Below are positions 35,255 through 43,484 of a stretch of 64,000 nucleotides of DNA, in pieces (within the stretch, counting starts at the first letter, position 1; each line of letters begins with the position of its first letter). This DNA is from Phycisphaerales bacterium. Lineage in GTDB: Bacteria; Planctomycetota; Phycisphaerae; Tepidisphaerales; Tepidisphaeraceae. The notes under the pieces are model-generated. The model was not told the DNA's origin. It saw nothing but the letters and a program-made list of their open reading frames with translations, and did not search any database. A program made the position numbers and the translations under genes. The stretch is from positions 1-64,000 of the forward strand of contig JADLBV010000091.1 of NCBI GenBank assembly GCA_020847545.1, read 5' to 3'.

Positions 35255-36616
35255 TTATTTCACCGGCCGAGTTGTCCCTTTGACCTGCTTCGCCGCCTGT
35301 ACTCCACCCGCCGCCCATACCAATTGCGCGCCGGCGGTGGCCAATCGACGCTCCTGTTCAATTTTGCGTATCCGCGCCTCCTGCAATTGCTGTTGCGCCA
35401 ACAACACCCTCGTTTGATCCACCTCACCTGCCATAAACATCGCCTGAACACGGCTCTGCTGCTGTTCCAACAAAGGAATCAATTCATCCTGCAACAAGGC
35501 AATCGTCCGCTGACCATCCCGAACCGCGCCCCACGCCCGCCGAACCTCCTCGATCACCTGCCGGCGAATCTGCGTCAGCTTGTGACGGGCTTCCACCAGC
35601 CGGGCCTCGGCTCCCATTTGCCTGGCCTGCCCCCAATCCAGAAATGGAATCGGCACCGACACCGACGGCCCCACCGACCATTTGCCTCCATCTCGCTCGG
35701 CCGCCACGCCCGCTTCCGTTCCTTCCCGCCAAGGGGATGATGCCAGATCAGCCTCCTCCCCCAATGCGGCCAACTCCCACCGCAACGCCTGTATTTCCGG
35801 CCGATGTTCCAGCGCCGATTCCACCCACGCCGATTCATCCCCCCCATCAATCTCCTCCGCCCGCCACGGCACAACCCGCCACTGCAAATGCCCCGACGGC
35901 ATCCCGATCAGCCTCGTCAATCCCAATTGCGCCTCACGCAGCGACGACCGACGATCCATCAGATCCGCATCCACCTTGGCGCGTTCCAACTTGAACCCCA
36001 GCACATCCAACCCGGATGATTCGCCGGCCGACTTGCGCGACTTTTCCCGCTCCAACACCCCGTCCAGTTCCTTTCGCCGTTGTTCCAACAACGACAGTTC
36101 CGCCTCCAACCCCTGCACCGCGACAAACTGCTCCTGAACGCTCAACACCACGTTCAACGCCTCGACCAGCGACTCAGCGCCGGCCGAACGCAGCTTCAAA
36201 TCTGCCGCCCGCATCTCGCCCGGCCTTCGCAACAGCGAAAAAACCTCCGCCGCTAATCCCGCCTCAATCGTCGGATTCCCCCCACCTTCGGGAAATCTGA
36301 AAACAACGCTGAGAATCGGATTGGGCAACAATCGAACCTGCTCGGCCTCCGACATCGCCACTCGTGTGCGCGCCAATGCCTGTTGAACCTTCGACGACCG
36401 CTCCAACCCCCACCGCACCGCCTGCTCCATCGTCAGCGTATCGCCCGAAACCTCCCCTACATCATCCGGTCCGCCGGACGTGCGATATTCGATGGCTTGA
36501 CCCAAACCGGCCGCCTGTGCGATCCGATTTTCTGAATCCACCCGCGGCGGACTGGCACAACCAGATCCCGCCACAAATCCACCTAAAACCAGCAGAAATA
36601 TAATCTTACGATTCAA
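35255..36616 (-). CDS. czcC: TolC-family outer membrane efflux protein (CzcC type)
   Basis: A protein of 453 residues. The exported N-terminus has a Cys after the hydrophobic stretch (FLLVLGGFVAGSGCAS), possibly a lipoprotein although the lipobox is weak. Two OEP repeats of long helices follow (VRWGLERSSKVQQALARTRV; GPSVSVPIPFLDWGQARQM, RQVIEEVRRAWGAV). It forms the outer-membrane and periplasmic channel of the tripartite pump. First gene of the czcC-czcB-czcA set; 11 bases separate it from czcB. Confidence 0.85.
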   Translation of the reverse strand: MNRKIIFLLVLGGFVAGSGCASPPRVDSENRIAQAAGLGQAIEYRTSGGPDDVGEVSGDTLTMEQAVRWGLERSSKVQQALARTRVAMSEAEQVRLLPNPILSVVFRFPEGGGNPTIEAGLAAEVFSLLRRPGEMRAADLKLRSAGAESLVEALNVVLSVQEQFVAVQGLEAELSLLEQRRKELDGVLEREKSRKSAGESSGLDVLGFKLERAKVDADLMDRRSSLREAQLGLTRLIGMPSGHLQWRVVPWRAEEIDGGDESAWVESALEHRPEIQALRWELAALGEEADLASSPWREGTEAGVAAERDGGKWSVGPSVSVPIPFLDWGQARQMGAEARLVEARHKLTQIRRQVIEEVRRAWGAVRDGQRTIALLQDELIPLLEQQQSRVQAMFMAGEVDQTRVLLAQQQLQEARIRKIEQERRLATAGAQLVWAAGGVQAAKQVKGTTRPVK

Positions 36617-36705
36617 GACCGATCCTCATTTCCACCCCCAAGCGCAGCGCAACCCTCACCAAAACCCAATGAAGGGTCTGGTTTCCGTTGGAATGGAAAT
36701 AAAAA

Positions 36706-37131
36706 TCAATTCAGCAAAGGAAGGTTTCGCGCCGGCGGAGTTGGCTCAATGAGCGTCCGCGCCGCAAAATTCAGGCAAAACGAGACTGGCTCGATCACCA
36801 TAACCGGGGCGTGATACGCCGCCGGCAGCATGTCCACCCCCATGTGAACCACCCCGGACCGGTCGGCCGACGCCTTTGGACGCTCGCACACACAATGATG
36901 GCTCTGGTCGGCAGGATGCGAAACGCACCCATCCACCGCCGCCCGCTCCACATCCGATTTTTCAGCATCTGATGTGCGGTCGTGACAACTGCTCCCCAGC
37001 GCCATCTCCTCCCATGCGCAAGCCCGCAACGGCGTCGATTGCAACACCAGACAGGCCAAACATAGGAAAATCACTGATTTCACAGTGCCACAACCATAGG
37101 AAATGACTTGAATTTCGTCAAATCCAACCAT
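36706..37131 (-). CDS. Small exported Cys/His-rich protein upstream of the metal efflux operon
   Basis: Up to 141 residues; the real start may be GTG 37083, giving a signal peptide VKSVIFLCLACLVLQS. The remaining sequence has six Cys and several His (GSSCHDR, DGCVSHPADQSHHCVCER, SFCLNF). I do not recognise a family. Same strand and 89 bases upstream of czcC, so a periplasmic metal-binding or metal-sensing accessory is a reasonable guess only. Confidence 0.5.
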   Translation of the reverse strand: MVGFDEIQVISYGCGTVKSVIFLCLACLVLQSTPLRACAWEEMALGSSCHDRTSDAEKSDVERAAVDGCVSHPADQSHHCVCERPKASADRSGVVHMGVDMLPAAYHAPVMVIEPVSFCLNFAARTLIEPTPPARNLPLLN

Positions 37132-37171
37132 CTGTATCGATCAGATGAACCAAAGAAATGTGAAAATTTAC

Positions 37172-37200
37172 TTGACAATACCGGTTGTCAGGATAAAAAT
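37172..37200 (+). promoter_or_regulatory. Promoter with overlapping palindromic operator before the GntR-LacI regulator
   Basis: A perfect TTGACA (37172-37177) is followed after 16 bases by TAAAAA as a weak -10. TGACAA (37173-37178) and TTGTCA (37185-37190) form an inverted repeat around TACCGG that covers the -35 box, as expected for an autoregulatory operator. The regulator ATG is at 37230. Confidence 0.5.
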
Positions 37201-37229
37201 TAAATTGCATCGTCAAACTGATCGGATCA

Positions 37230-38495
37230 ATGAGCGATACAGCAATTGGAACCCGAAGCAGGAATTTGGCGCGTTGGATCTCCCAATCCATCGAGCGCGG
37301 CGACATCGCCATCGGATCGTATCTCCCTTCCACCCGCACACTTGCCAGCCAACATGGCGTCAGCTTGGGAACCGTTCAGGTGGCTTTGCGAGAATTGGAA
37401 ACCCAAAACATTGTCGAATGCCTTCCCCGCCGCGGCGCGAAGGTGCGCAGAGTTCCATCCGGCACGCCGGCCGTGCCTGCGGATGCTTCCACCGTCTCTC
37501 GATCCAAGGCCCATCTGATCGGCATCGCCGGAATGCGGATTGACAGTTACTTGCCGACTAGCTGGGGCCACCACATTGTCCGGGCCTTTGAAAAACATTT
37601 GTTCGACGCCCATTTCACGATGGCGCAGCTCCCCTGGTATGAGAGCGATGGGGATTTGAACCGCATCATGTGCGGGCATCTCGATCGGCTGGGAGACAGT
37701 CTCGCGGGCGTCCTGACCTGGAACTCGCCCGAATTGGACGAGGTGACGGCCGAACTGGATCGGCGCGGCATTCCCTGGTTGACCATCAGCCGGCCGCACA
37801 AAAATCGCCCGTTGAATTTCGTCGAGGCCGACAACCTCGGCTCCATGCGACTTGTGGGCAAATGCTGTGCCCAGAGCGGGGCGCATCGTGTGGTCTATCT
37901 GACGACCGCGCTCAATGAAGCCATCACGGCCATGGACAAGGCCACCGGTTTTTATCAGGGGTTTCTCGACGCGGGCGTTTCCACCCGCGACATCGAAGTC
38001 CTGAGCGTCAATGGCGTCATGGAATCCGATGGATATCAGGCCATTCGGGAATATCTGGCCCGTGTCGATCAACCGCCGCAGGCGGTGGTCGCGTTCGGCG
38101 ATTTGCTGGCGGTCGGCGCCGAGCGCGCGTTGCATCAGGCCGGCCTTCGCGTGCCTGAACAGGTTGCGGTGATCGGCGGAACGGGTTCGATCATCAACGA
38201 ACAGGCCCACAAGACCATCGGCGTTGTCGCACAGCCGATGGACCAGATGGGCCACACCGCCGCCGACATGATGCTGGAGATGATCCGCACCAACCAGCGT
38301 CGAATCCTGGGCCGCACCATTCATTGCCAGCTTGATCTGCGTCATTCGCTGTCGGTGTCGGCTGAGTTGGCGGATGAAATTTCCCAATACAACGCCGCCG
38401 GCGAGGCGATATCGGAATCATCGCCGGATGTTCGATCAAACCCTTCAGATACGGAGGAGTGGACATGTCCGCTCGAAACCTGTCAGCCTGCTTAA
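37230..38495 (+). CDS. GntR-type DNA-binding / LacI-type sensor transcription regulator
   Basis: A protein of 421 residues. The N-terminal winged helix (ARWISQSIERGDIAIGSYLP, then LASQHGVSLGTVQVALRELE and QNIVECLPRRGAKVR) is of the GntR class. From about residue 95 there is a LacI/periplasmic-binding-like effector domain (LIGIAGMRIDSYLPTSWGHH, AVVAFGDLLAVGAERAL, RVPEQVAVIGGTG). This AraR-like hybrid usually senses a sugar. It leads an operon of secreted carbohydrate-type proteins, overlapping the next gene by 31 bases. The C-terminal 40 residues are an unconserved polar tail. Confidence 0.85.
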   Translation: MSDTAIGTRSRNLARWISQSIERGDIAIGSYLPSTRTLASQHGVSLGTVQVALRELETQNIVECLPRRGAKVRRVPSGTPAVPADASTVSRSKAHLIGIAGMRIDSYLPTSWGHHIVRAFEKHLFDAHFTMAQLPWYESDGDLNRIMCGHLDRLGDSLAGVLTWNSPELDEVTAELDRRGIPWLTISRPHKNRPLNFVEADNLGSMRLVGKCCAQSGAHRVVYLTTALNEAITAMDKATGFYQGFLDAGVSTRDIEVLSVNGVMESDGYQAIREYLARVDQPPQAVVAFGDLLAVGAERALHQAGLRVPEQVAVIGGTGSIINEQAHKTIGVVAQPMDQMGHTAADMMLEMIRTNQRRILGRTIHCQLDLRHSLSVSAELADEISQYNAAGEAISESSPDVRSNPSDTEEWTCPLETCQPA

Positions 38496-39163
38496 TCGCG
38501 GCGATGTTGTCGCTGGGCGCATACTCGGTCCACACCAGCGGATTGTCATTGGATTTTGAAAATGACGATCCGGGCAGCCCCCCCACCGGCACCATTGCCA
38601 CCTCCGGCCGGGTTGAGGTCGTCGATTCCCCCGATGATCCGGATGACCCATTCGCCACAGCGGACAACAAGAGCCTGATGCTCGAAGACAGCGTCATGGA
38701 AACCTCCGCCAACGCCGCCTTCGCACTCAATGCCGACGGTCTGGAATCCGGCACGTTGACCCTGGATTTGTATCTGACCAAGGACAAAACCTGGAACGTG
38801 CCTTACCTGGATGTGCGCCTCGGCACCGGACGGATTACCTCCGGGTCGGATATCGCCGTCTGGATCGGATTTTATCCCAATGGCTCGATCAAGGATGAAG
38901 CCGGCGGCACATTGGACAACACCGCCACATTCAACAAACCCCACAAGTTGGAAGTCCAATTCAACGCCAAAACCGGAAAATGGACCGGAAAGCTCGACGG
39001 CAAGGAACTGACCGCCAAAGGGGGAACCGTCAAGGAATTTGGCTTCAAGAACGCCGTCCCTTCCATCCAATCGGTTGGCTTTGGCTCAGGATACAGCACC
39101 AATGAAACCTCGCGGGTTTTTGTGGATAACGTCGTTATCCAGCCTGCGGAGGCTGCTCAATGA
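38465..39163 (+). CDS. Secreted beta-sandwich (LamG-like) protein, paralog of the next gene
   Basis: About 232 residues from ATG 38465, 6 bases after GGAGGA. A signal peptide (LSACLIAAMLSLGAYSV) precedes a LamG/concanavalin-like fold: LDFENDDPGSPPTGT, GRVEVVDSPDDPDDPF, TGKWTGKLDGKELT, VFVDNVVIQP. It aligns along its full length with the following PEP-CTERM protein (shared FENDxPGxxPxGT, GYSTNxTxRxFVDN) but ends exactly where that protein's sorting tail begins. It is probably free in the periplasm or secreted. Function unknown. Confidence 0.72.
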   Translation: MSARNLSACLIAAMLSLGAYSVHTSGLSLDFENDDPGSPPTGTIATSGRVEVVDSPDDPDDPFATADNKSLMLEDSVMETSANAAFALNADGLESGTLTLDLYLTKDKTWNVPYLDVRLGTGRITSGSDIAVWIGFYPNGSIKDEAGGTLDNTATFNKPHKLEVQFNAKTGKWTGKLDGKELTAKGGTVKEFGFKNAVPSIQSVGFGSGYSTNETSRVFVDNVVIQPAEAAQ

Positions 39164-39207
39164 TCGTGTACGTGAAATGCAACATTTCACTTTTTTGGAG
39201 GAGCATC

Positions 39208-39966
39208 ATGTCCACTCGAATCATGTCCGCCGCACTCGTTACGGCCGCGTTGGCTGTGGGTGCATCGTCGGCTTCGGCCGCCATTTTGTCCCAGAATTTT
39301 GAAGGTGACACCCCTGGCGGTGCGCCATCAGGAACCTTATACACTTCCGGCCATATTGAAGTTGTGGATTCATCCACCAACCCGGTCGATCCATTCGCCG
39401 CATCCGGCAACCATAGTCTTTTGGTAGAGGACAACTCAGACCCAAACTCCGCCAACGCAGTTTTCTCAGCATCGGGAGCTTCCACCACCGGAACTTTTTC
39501 CTTTGATTTCTGGAGCACCAAGGACGGCACATGGACCACCCCATACTTTGAAGTCCGAATCGGAAATAGCACCGTCCAAAACGGATCAGATTTGGGCGTC
39601 TGGTTTGCATTCAACAATAGTGGCAATATCGTGAATTATGGCGGTCAGGGAACTCTGGACCAAACACTCACTCATAATGCCTCTCATACGATTGTGATCA
39701 ATTACGACACCTCAACCGACAAATGGTCAGGCACACTGGATAACGTGCCCTTAACCGCCGGAAGCGGCAGTATCACACAGTTTGATTTCTATACAGCGCT
39801 GGCCTCCGTTCAATCATTCGGATTTTCGGCTGGGTATAGCACAACCACTACTGTCCGAGGTTTCGTTGACAACCTGCTGGTTGTCGTCCCCGAACCGACG
39901 ACGTTGAGTCTGCTCGCGGTCAGTGCCGGTCTGGGATTGCTGCGGCCTCGCCGACGCCGAATTTGA
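39208..39966 (+). CDS. PEP-CTERM-anchored beta-sandwich protein
   Basis: About 252 residues from ATG 39208 after GGAGGAG. The signal peptide ([19 protein letters not shown]) is followed by a LamG-like domain paralogous to the previous gene. It ends in a canonical PEP-CTERM tail: [15 protein letters not shown], a hydrophobic helix, then RPRRRR. PEP-CTERM tails are processed by exosortases for export to the cell surface or extracellular matrix; no exosortase gene is in this window. A ligand (polysaccharide binding) is suggested only by the fold and neighbours. Confidence 0.85.
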   Translation: MSTRIMSAALVTAALAVGASSASAAILSQNFEGDTPGGAPSGTLYTSGHIEVVDSSTNPVDPFAASGNHSLLVEDNSDPNSANAVFSASGASTTGTFSFDFWSTKDGTWTTPYFEVRIGNSTVQNGSDLGVWFAFNNSGNIVNYGGQGTLDQTLTHNASHTIVINYDTSTDKWSGTLDNVPLTAGSGSITQFDFYTALASVQSFGFSAGYSTTTTVRGFVDNLLVVVPEPTTLSLLAVSAGLGLLRPRRRRI

Positions 39967-40019
39967 GGCTAAACAGGAGACCATGGTTCTTGAGCATCAA
40001 TGTTTGGTACCAAGCCTTG

Positions 40020-40051
40020 ACTCCCTCTCCCTGTACTCAGGGAGAGGGAGT
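40020..40051. repeat. REP-like palindrome, copy 3 (TACT loop)
   Basis: Perfect 14-bp arms (ACTCCCTCTCCCTG / CAGGGAGAGGGAGT) surround TACT. The arms and identical loop place it in the same family as the pair near 21.2 kb. It lies in the 148-base gap before the pseudopilin gene and could act as a terminator-like or mRNA-stabilising hairpin. Confidence 0.7.
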
Positions 40052-40114
40052 GAACGCAGATCTGTCCGTGGCCGAACCACTTGGACGGACGGAATAAATT
40101 CAAAGGAGTGCGTC

Positions 40115-40843
40115 ATGCTGAATCATATCAAAAAGGCGTTCACTCTCGTGGAATTGCTGGTCGTCATCGGCATTATAGCGCTTTTGATCTCGATTCTGAT
40201 GCCGGCGCTCACCAAGGCGCGTTCCGCGGCCGTCAGTGTCTCCTGCATGAGCAACCTTCGACAGATCAATCTGGCATTTGTGCAGTACGCCATGGATTAC
40301 AAAAACTACATCTGCCCTGGTTATGCCCCGGGAAATGATCCGGTCACCGGCGCGTTCGGCGGTGATCGCCCCTGGCACGAACGGCTGGCCAAAGTCGGCC
40401 CCAACAGCCCAAAAAATTATCTCCCATGGGCGAACGATTTCTGGGATCGTGGCGTCTGGCTCTGCCCGGCGGAGACCCGGCAATTCGTTTACCATGACTA
40501 CTGCGTCAATCTCTGGATCTGCGGCATGGGGCCATATCCTCAAATCTACAATTACAATTTCCACCGCTACAACGAACTCACCGCGCCGCGAGATCGCGTC
40601 ATCATTGTCAGCGAAGCCAATTCGACACAGGTTGGCTCCAGCGGCTATGGCCTGCCATTGCAGGACCCACCCATGGACGCATTCCGTCACGATGGAATGA
40701 AATGGATTAACTTCCTTTATGCCGATGGATCGGTTCGCCCCATGTCTTGGGATGAGGCGTACAACCATGATGTCTACGGCCCGGGATACAACACCAGCGA
40801 CCTGACCAGCCGATTTTATGTCGGCGTGTGGTTTCCGCGATAA
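40115..40843 (+). CDS. Type II secretion/type IV pilin-like protein (prepilin N-terminal methylation domain)
   Basis: About 242 residues from ATG 40115 after AAAGGAG. The prepilin signature [23 protein letters not shown] begins just after the start, followed by the common [11 protein letters not shown] and a [17 protein letters not shown] segment. It ends with a C-terminal H-x-DG-type motif ([17 protein letters not shown]; spacing 11 rather than the usual 9). Such minor pseudopilins are abundant in planctomycetes and Verrucomicrobia. No other secretion gene is nearby, so it must work with machinery encoded elsewhere or has another role. Confidence 0.87.
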   Translation: MLNHIKKAFTLVELLVVIGIIALLISILMPALTKARSAAVSVSCMSNLRQINLAFVQYAMDYKNYICPGYAPGNDPVTGAFGGDRPWHERLAKVGPNSPKNYLPWANDFWDRGVWLCPAETRQFVYHDYCVNLWICGMGPYPQIYNYNFHRYNELTAPRDRVIIVSEANSTQVGSSGYGLPLQDPPMDAFRHDGMKWINFLYADGSVRPMSWDEAYNHDVYGPGYNTSDLTSRFYVGVWFPR

Positions 40844-40860
40844 CCTTATTGGAGCAATTG

Positions 40861-43482
40861 ATGCGACTTCTTCTTGCATTGGCGCTTTGCGCCATGGCTC
40901 TGGGTTCAACCTCAACCATCCAAGCGGCACAACAGGATGTGAAACTCACCGTCGAGACGCACCGCAAGACCTACTATCGCGGCGAGGAGGTCAAACTGAC
41001 GATCCTATGCCAGAACAATGGATCACAGGCGATACAGGGAGCGACGCTGCGGGTTGAGAAGGAGAGTCTGATCTCCGTCAGCCAAAACATCGACAATCTG
41101 GACGCCGGCCAGTCCAAATCGGTCACGTTGGACCTCCCCACCATTAAATTACGCGCCGGCCCGGATTACATGCTGACCATCACGTTGATGAAACAGGATC
41201 AGATTTTGGCAACCGCCAAATTTGTGATCTCGCTGATCCCACGCCCCAATCCCGAACGGCTGGACATCTGGCTCTGGATGAACGGCGGGCCGGTTCAGAA
41301 TTTTTATGACAAGCATGGATTCACCAGCGCCGGCGGACCAATGTTCCCCACCTCCAAGTCCAAGCCGGAGGAAACATTGGAGCAGATCATGGGCCCCCTG
41401 ACCTGGCCGAGCATGGATGAAACGATGCGCCGCGGCATCGACACCACTTTTTGCCCCCACAACGGCCTGTGGGTGCGTGATTTTACGCTCGATCCGCCAC
41501 CGGCCGGCGATGACATCCAATACAAGGGAGCCGGCCGCAATCCCGAACAGTATTACAACCCCTTCAACCCGGTCGTCGCGGAACTTCAAAACAAAGCCAA
41601 CGAGTTGATGATGCGGTCGATCGGGGATTACCCGAATCTGAAGTTCGCCTTTGTCGGCATGGAATGGGTCGATGACCTGTGGGAGGCCAACACCAACATC
41701 GGCGGCCTGGAACTGATGAAAAAGGAGCTGGGTTTCACGCCGGATGAGATCGGGGATGTCAATTACATCGCCCCCGGCGTCATCCCCGACGACGACCGCG
41801 CGTACAACTACAAGAAATATGTCTACACCAAGGGGAACGGCACGGCGCTGGTCTGCCAGCGCGCCGCCGAGGTGGTTCATCGGTTCCGTCCCGATGTGAA
41901 GGTGTTGGCCGACCCCTATCGCACGGCCGCCATTTACGACATCTATCCCGGCCTGGACCTGATCGAGACCTGGACCTACACCAACCCCGATCCCAAGCTG
42001 ATGATCTACATCGACACGCTGATCGCGGCGTGCAAGCCGGCCAACCAGACGCCGCTGCAGGTCATCACCATGCTCAATTATCCCGGCTCCATCGCGCCGG
42101 AGGAAAAATGGTGGACCATGATGGGGCCGGACCGCATCCGCGAAACAAGCTGGATCGTCATGTCCCGCGTCGTCCCGATCGTCGGTTATTTTTACGGCAG
42201 CGAAATCGACCCGGTGAAATACGCCAAGGACACCTGGCGCGTACCGCCCGAATCTTCCGATGCGATCAAACAGATGTCGGAAAAATTATATCTTCCCTAC
42301 GGGCCGATGATCCGCCAATTGAAGCGTTCGCCGCGCAGGATCGCGCTGCTCAATTCATACTCCTCCCGCGTCCATTCGCGTTCGCCGGGGTTGCTGGGGT
42401 ATCCCAATGAACAGATTCTTCATTTCCAATCCGTCATGGAGATGGCGCATCTCAACACCGACATCGTCTTTGACCAGACCATCGAGCAGAACGGCCTCGA
42501 TGGATACGATGTGTTGGTGATGCCCAAATGCGACACGCTGACCTCCACGGTCTATCGCAAGATTCAGGAATTCCAAAAACGGGGCGGCATTTTGATCGCC
42601 GACCAGTATCTTGGGCCGAAATTTTCCAACGTCATCCGCTTTGATTTTGATTTCACTTATCGAAACAAGGTGAACGCCAACGCGATTTTGAAAAACCAGA
42701 TGCACGTCGGCACCGGCAGTGACGATCACATCAAACCCGGAACCACCGCCATGGAACAGGTCGCGGGCGTGACGGCCGAGGATGACCGGCTCATCATGCT
42801 CTCCTATGCCGAGCAATTGCGCAAAACGCTCGGCGGCAAGGTCGATCCTTCGGTCTGGAGCGACCGGATGGATGTGCTGTTCAATCAGACCGAAAGCAAT
42901 GGCGTCAAATATCTGTTCGTCATCAACGACCGCCGTGAATATGGGCCGAGGATGGGGCAATACAAGGCCATTCTGGAAAAACTCATCCCGCAGACGGTCA
43001 ACGTCCGCATGAAAACATCACAGGCCGGATTGGTCGCCTATGACCTGATCGGACGAAAAAAAATCGACTTGACGACCCAGACCGCATCGGATGGCAAAAC
43101 CCCGGCTGAGGTCTCCTTCCCGGTCGATCTAAGCGATCTGGGCGGCACCATCATCGCCTTCTATCCCCATCCGTTGCAGAAGGTGGAACTGACCGCGACC
43201 GATGGCGTTCTGGGTGGCGAGCCGATTGCGTTGAAGATCAAAGTGCTGGACAACGATGGAAAGACACAACCGGGGTTGTTCCCGTTGAAACTGACCGTCA
43301 CCGATCCCAAGGGATACGAATCGGATGTCAGCGAATATTATTGTGCCACGGATGGATCGATTGAAGTACCATTCCATCCGGCCATCAACGACCGGCCGGG
43401 GCAATGGAAGGTGCAAGCCGAGGATTTGATCTCCGGCCTGTCGGCACAGACAACCTTTAATTTACAGGATTCCAAGAAATAA
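40861..43482 (+). CDS. Large secreted glycosidase-like multidomain protein
   Basis: About 873 residues from ATG 40861, 6 bases after GGAG. Signal peptide (LLLALALCAMALGS). An N-terminal beta-sandwich (about 25-125, VETHRKTYYRGEEVKLTILC) is followed by a barrel-like region (IWLWMNGGPVQNFYDKHGF; VLADPYRTAAIYDI; DLIETWTYTNPDPK). A GATase-like segment follows (RIALLNSYSS; YDVLVMPKCDTLTSTVYRKI; KRGGILIADQYLGP), as in the trimerisation domain of GH42-like galactosidases, with a C-terminal beta-sandwich at the end. Catalytic acids cannot be assigned by eye. It starts 17 bases after the pseudopilin and is likely the degradative enzyme of this operon. Confidence 0.55.
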   Translation: MRLLLALALCAMALGSTSTIQAAQQDVKLTVETHRKTYYRGEEVKLTILCQNNGSQAIQGATLRVEKESLISVSQNIDNLDAGQSKSVTLDLPTIKLRAGPDYMLTITLMKQDQILATAKFVISLIPRPNPERLDIWLWMNGGPVQNFYDKHGFTSAGGPMFPTSKSKPEETLEQIMGPLTWPSMDETMRRGIDTTFCPHNGLWVRDFTLDPPPAGDDIQYKGAGRNPEQYYNPFNPVVAELQNKANELMMRSIGDYPNLKFAFVGMEWVDDLWEANTNIGGLELMKKELGFTPDEIGDVNYIAPGVIPDDDRAYNYKKYVYTKGNGTALVCQRAAEVVHRFRPDVKVLADPYRTAAIYDIYPGLDLIETWTYTNPDPKLMIYIDTLIAACKPANQTPLQVITMLNYPGSIAPEEKWWTMMGPDRIRETSWIVMSRVVPIVGYFYGSEIDPVKYAKDTWRVPPESSDAIKQMSEKLYLPYGPMIRQLKRSPRRIALLNSYSSRVHSRSPGLLGYPNEQILHFQSVMEMAHLNTDIVFDQTIEQNGLDGYDVLVMPKCDTLTSTVYRKIQEFQKRGGILIADQYLGPKFSNVIRFDFDFTYRNKVNANAILKNQMHVGTGSDDHIKPGTTAMEQVAGVTAEDDRLIMLSYAEQLRKTLGGKVDPSVWSDRMDVLFNQTESNGVKYLFVINDRREYGPRMGQYKAILEKLIPQTVNVRMKTSQAGLVAYDLIGRKKIDLTTQTASDGKTPAEVSFPVDLSDLGGTIIAFYPHPLQKVELTATDGVLGGEPIALKIKVLDNDGKTQPGLFPLKLTVTDPKGYESDVSEYYCATDGSIEVPFHPAINDRPGQWKVQAEDLISGLSAQTTFNLQDSKK

Positions 43483-43484
43483 AA

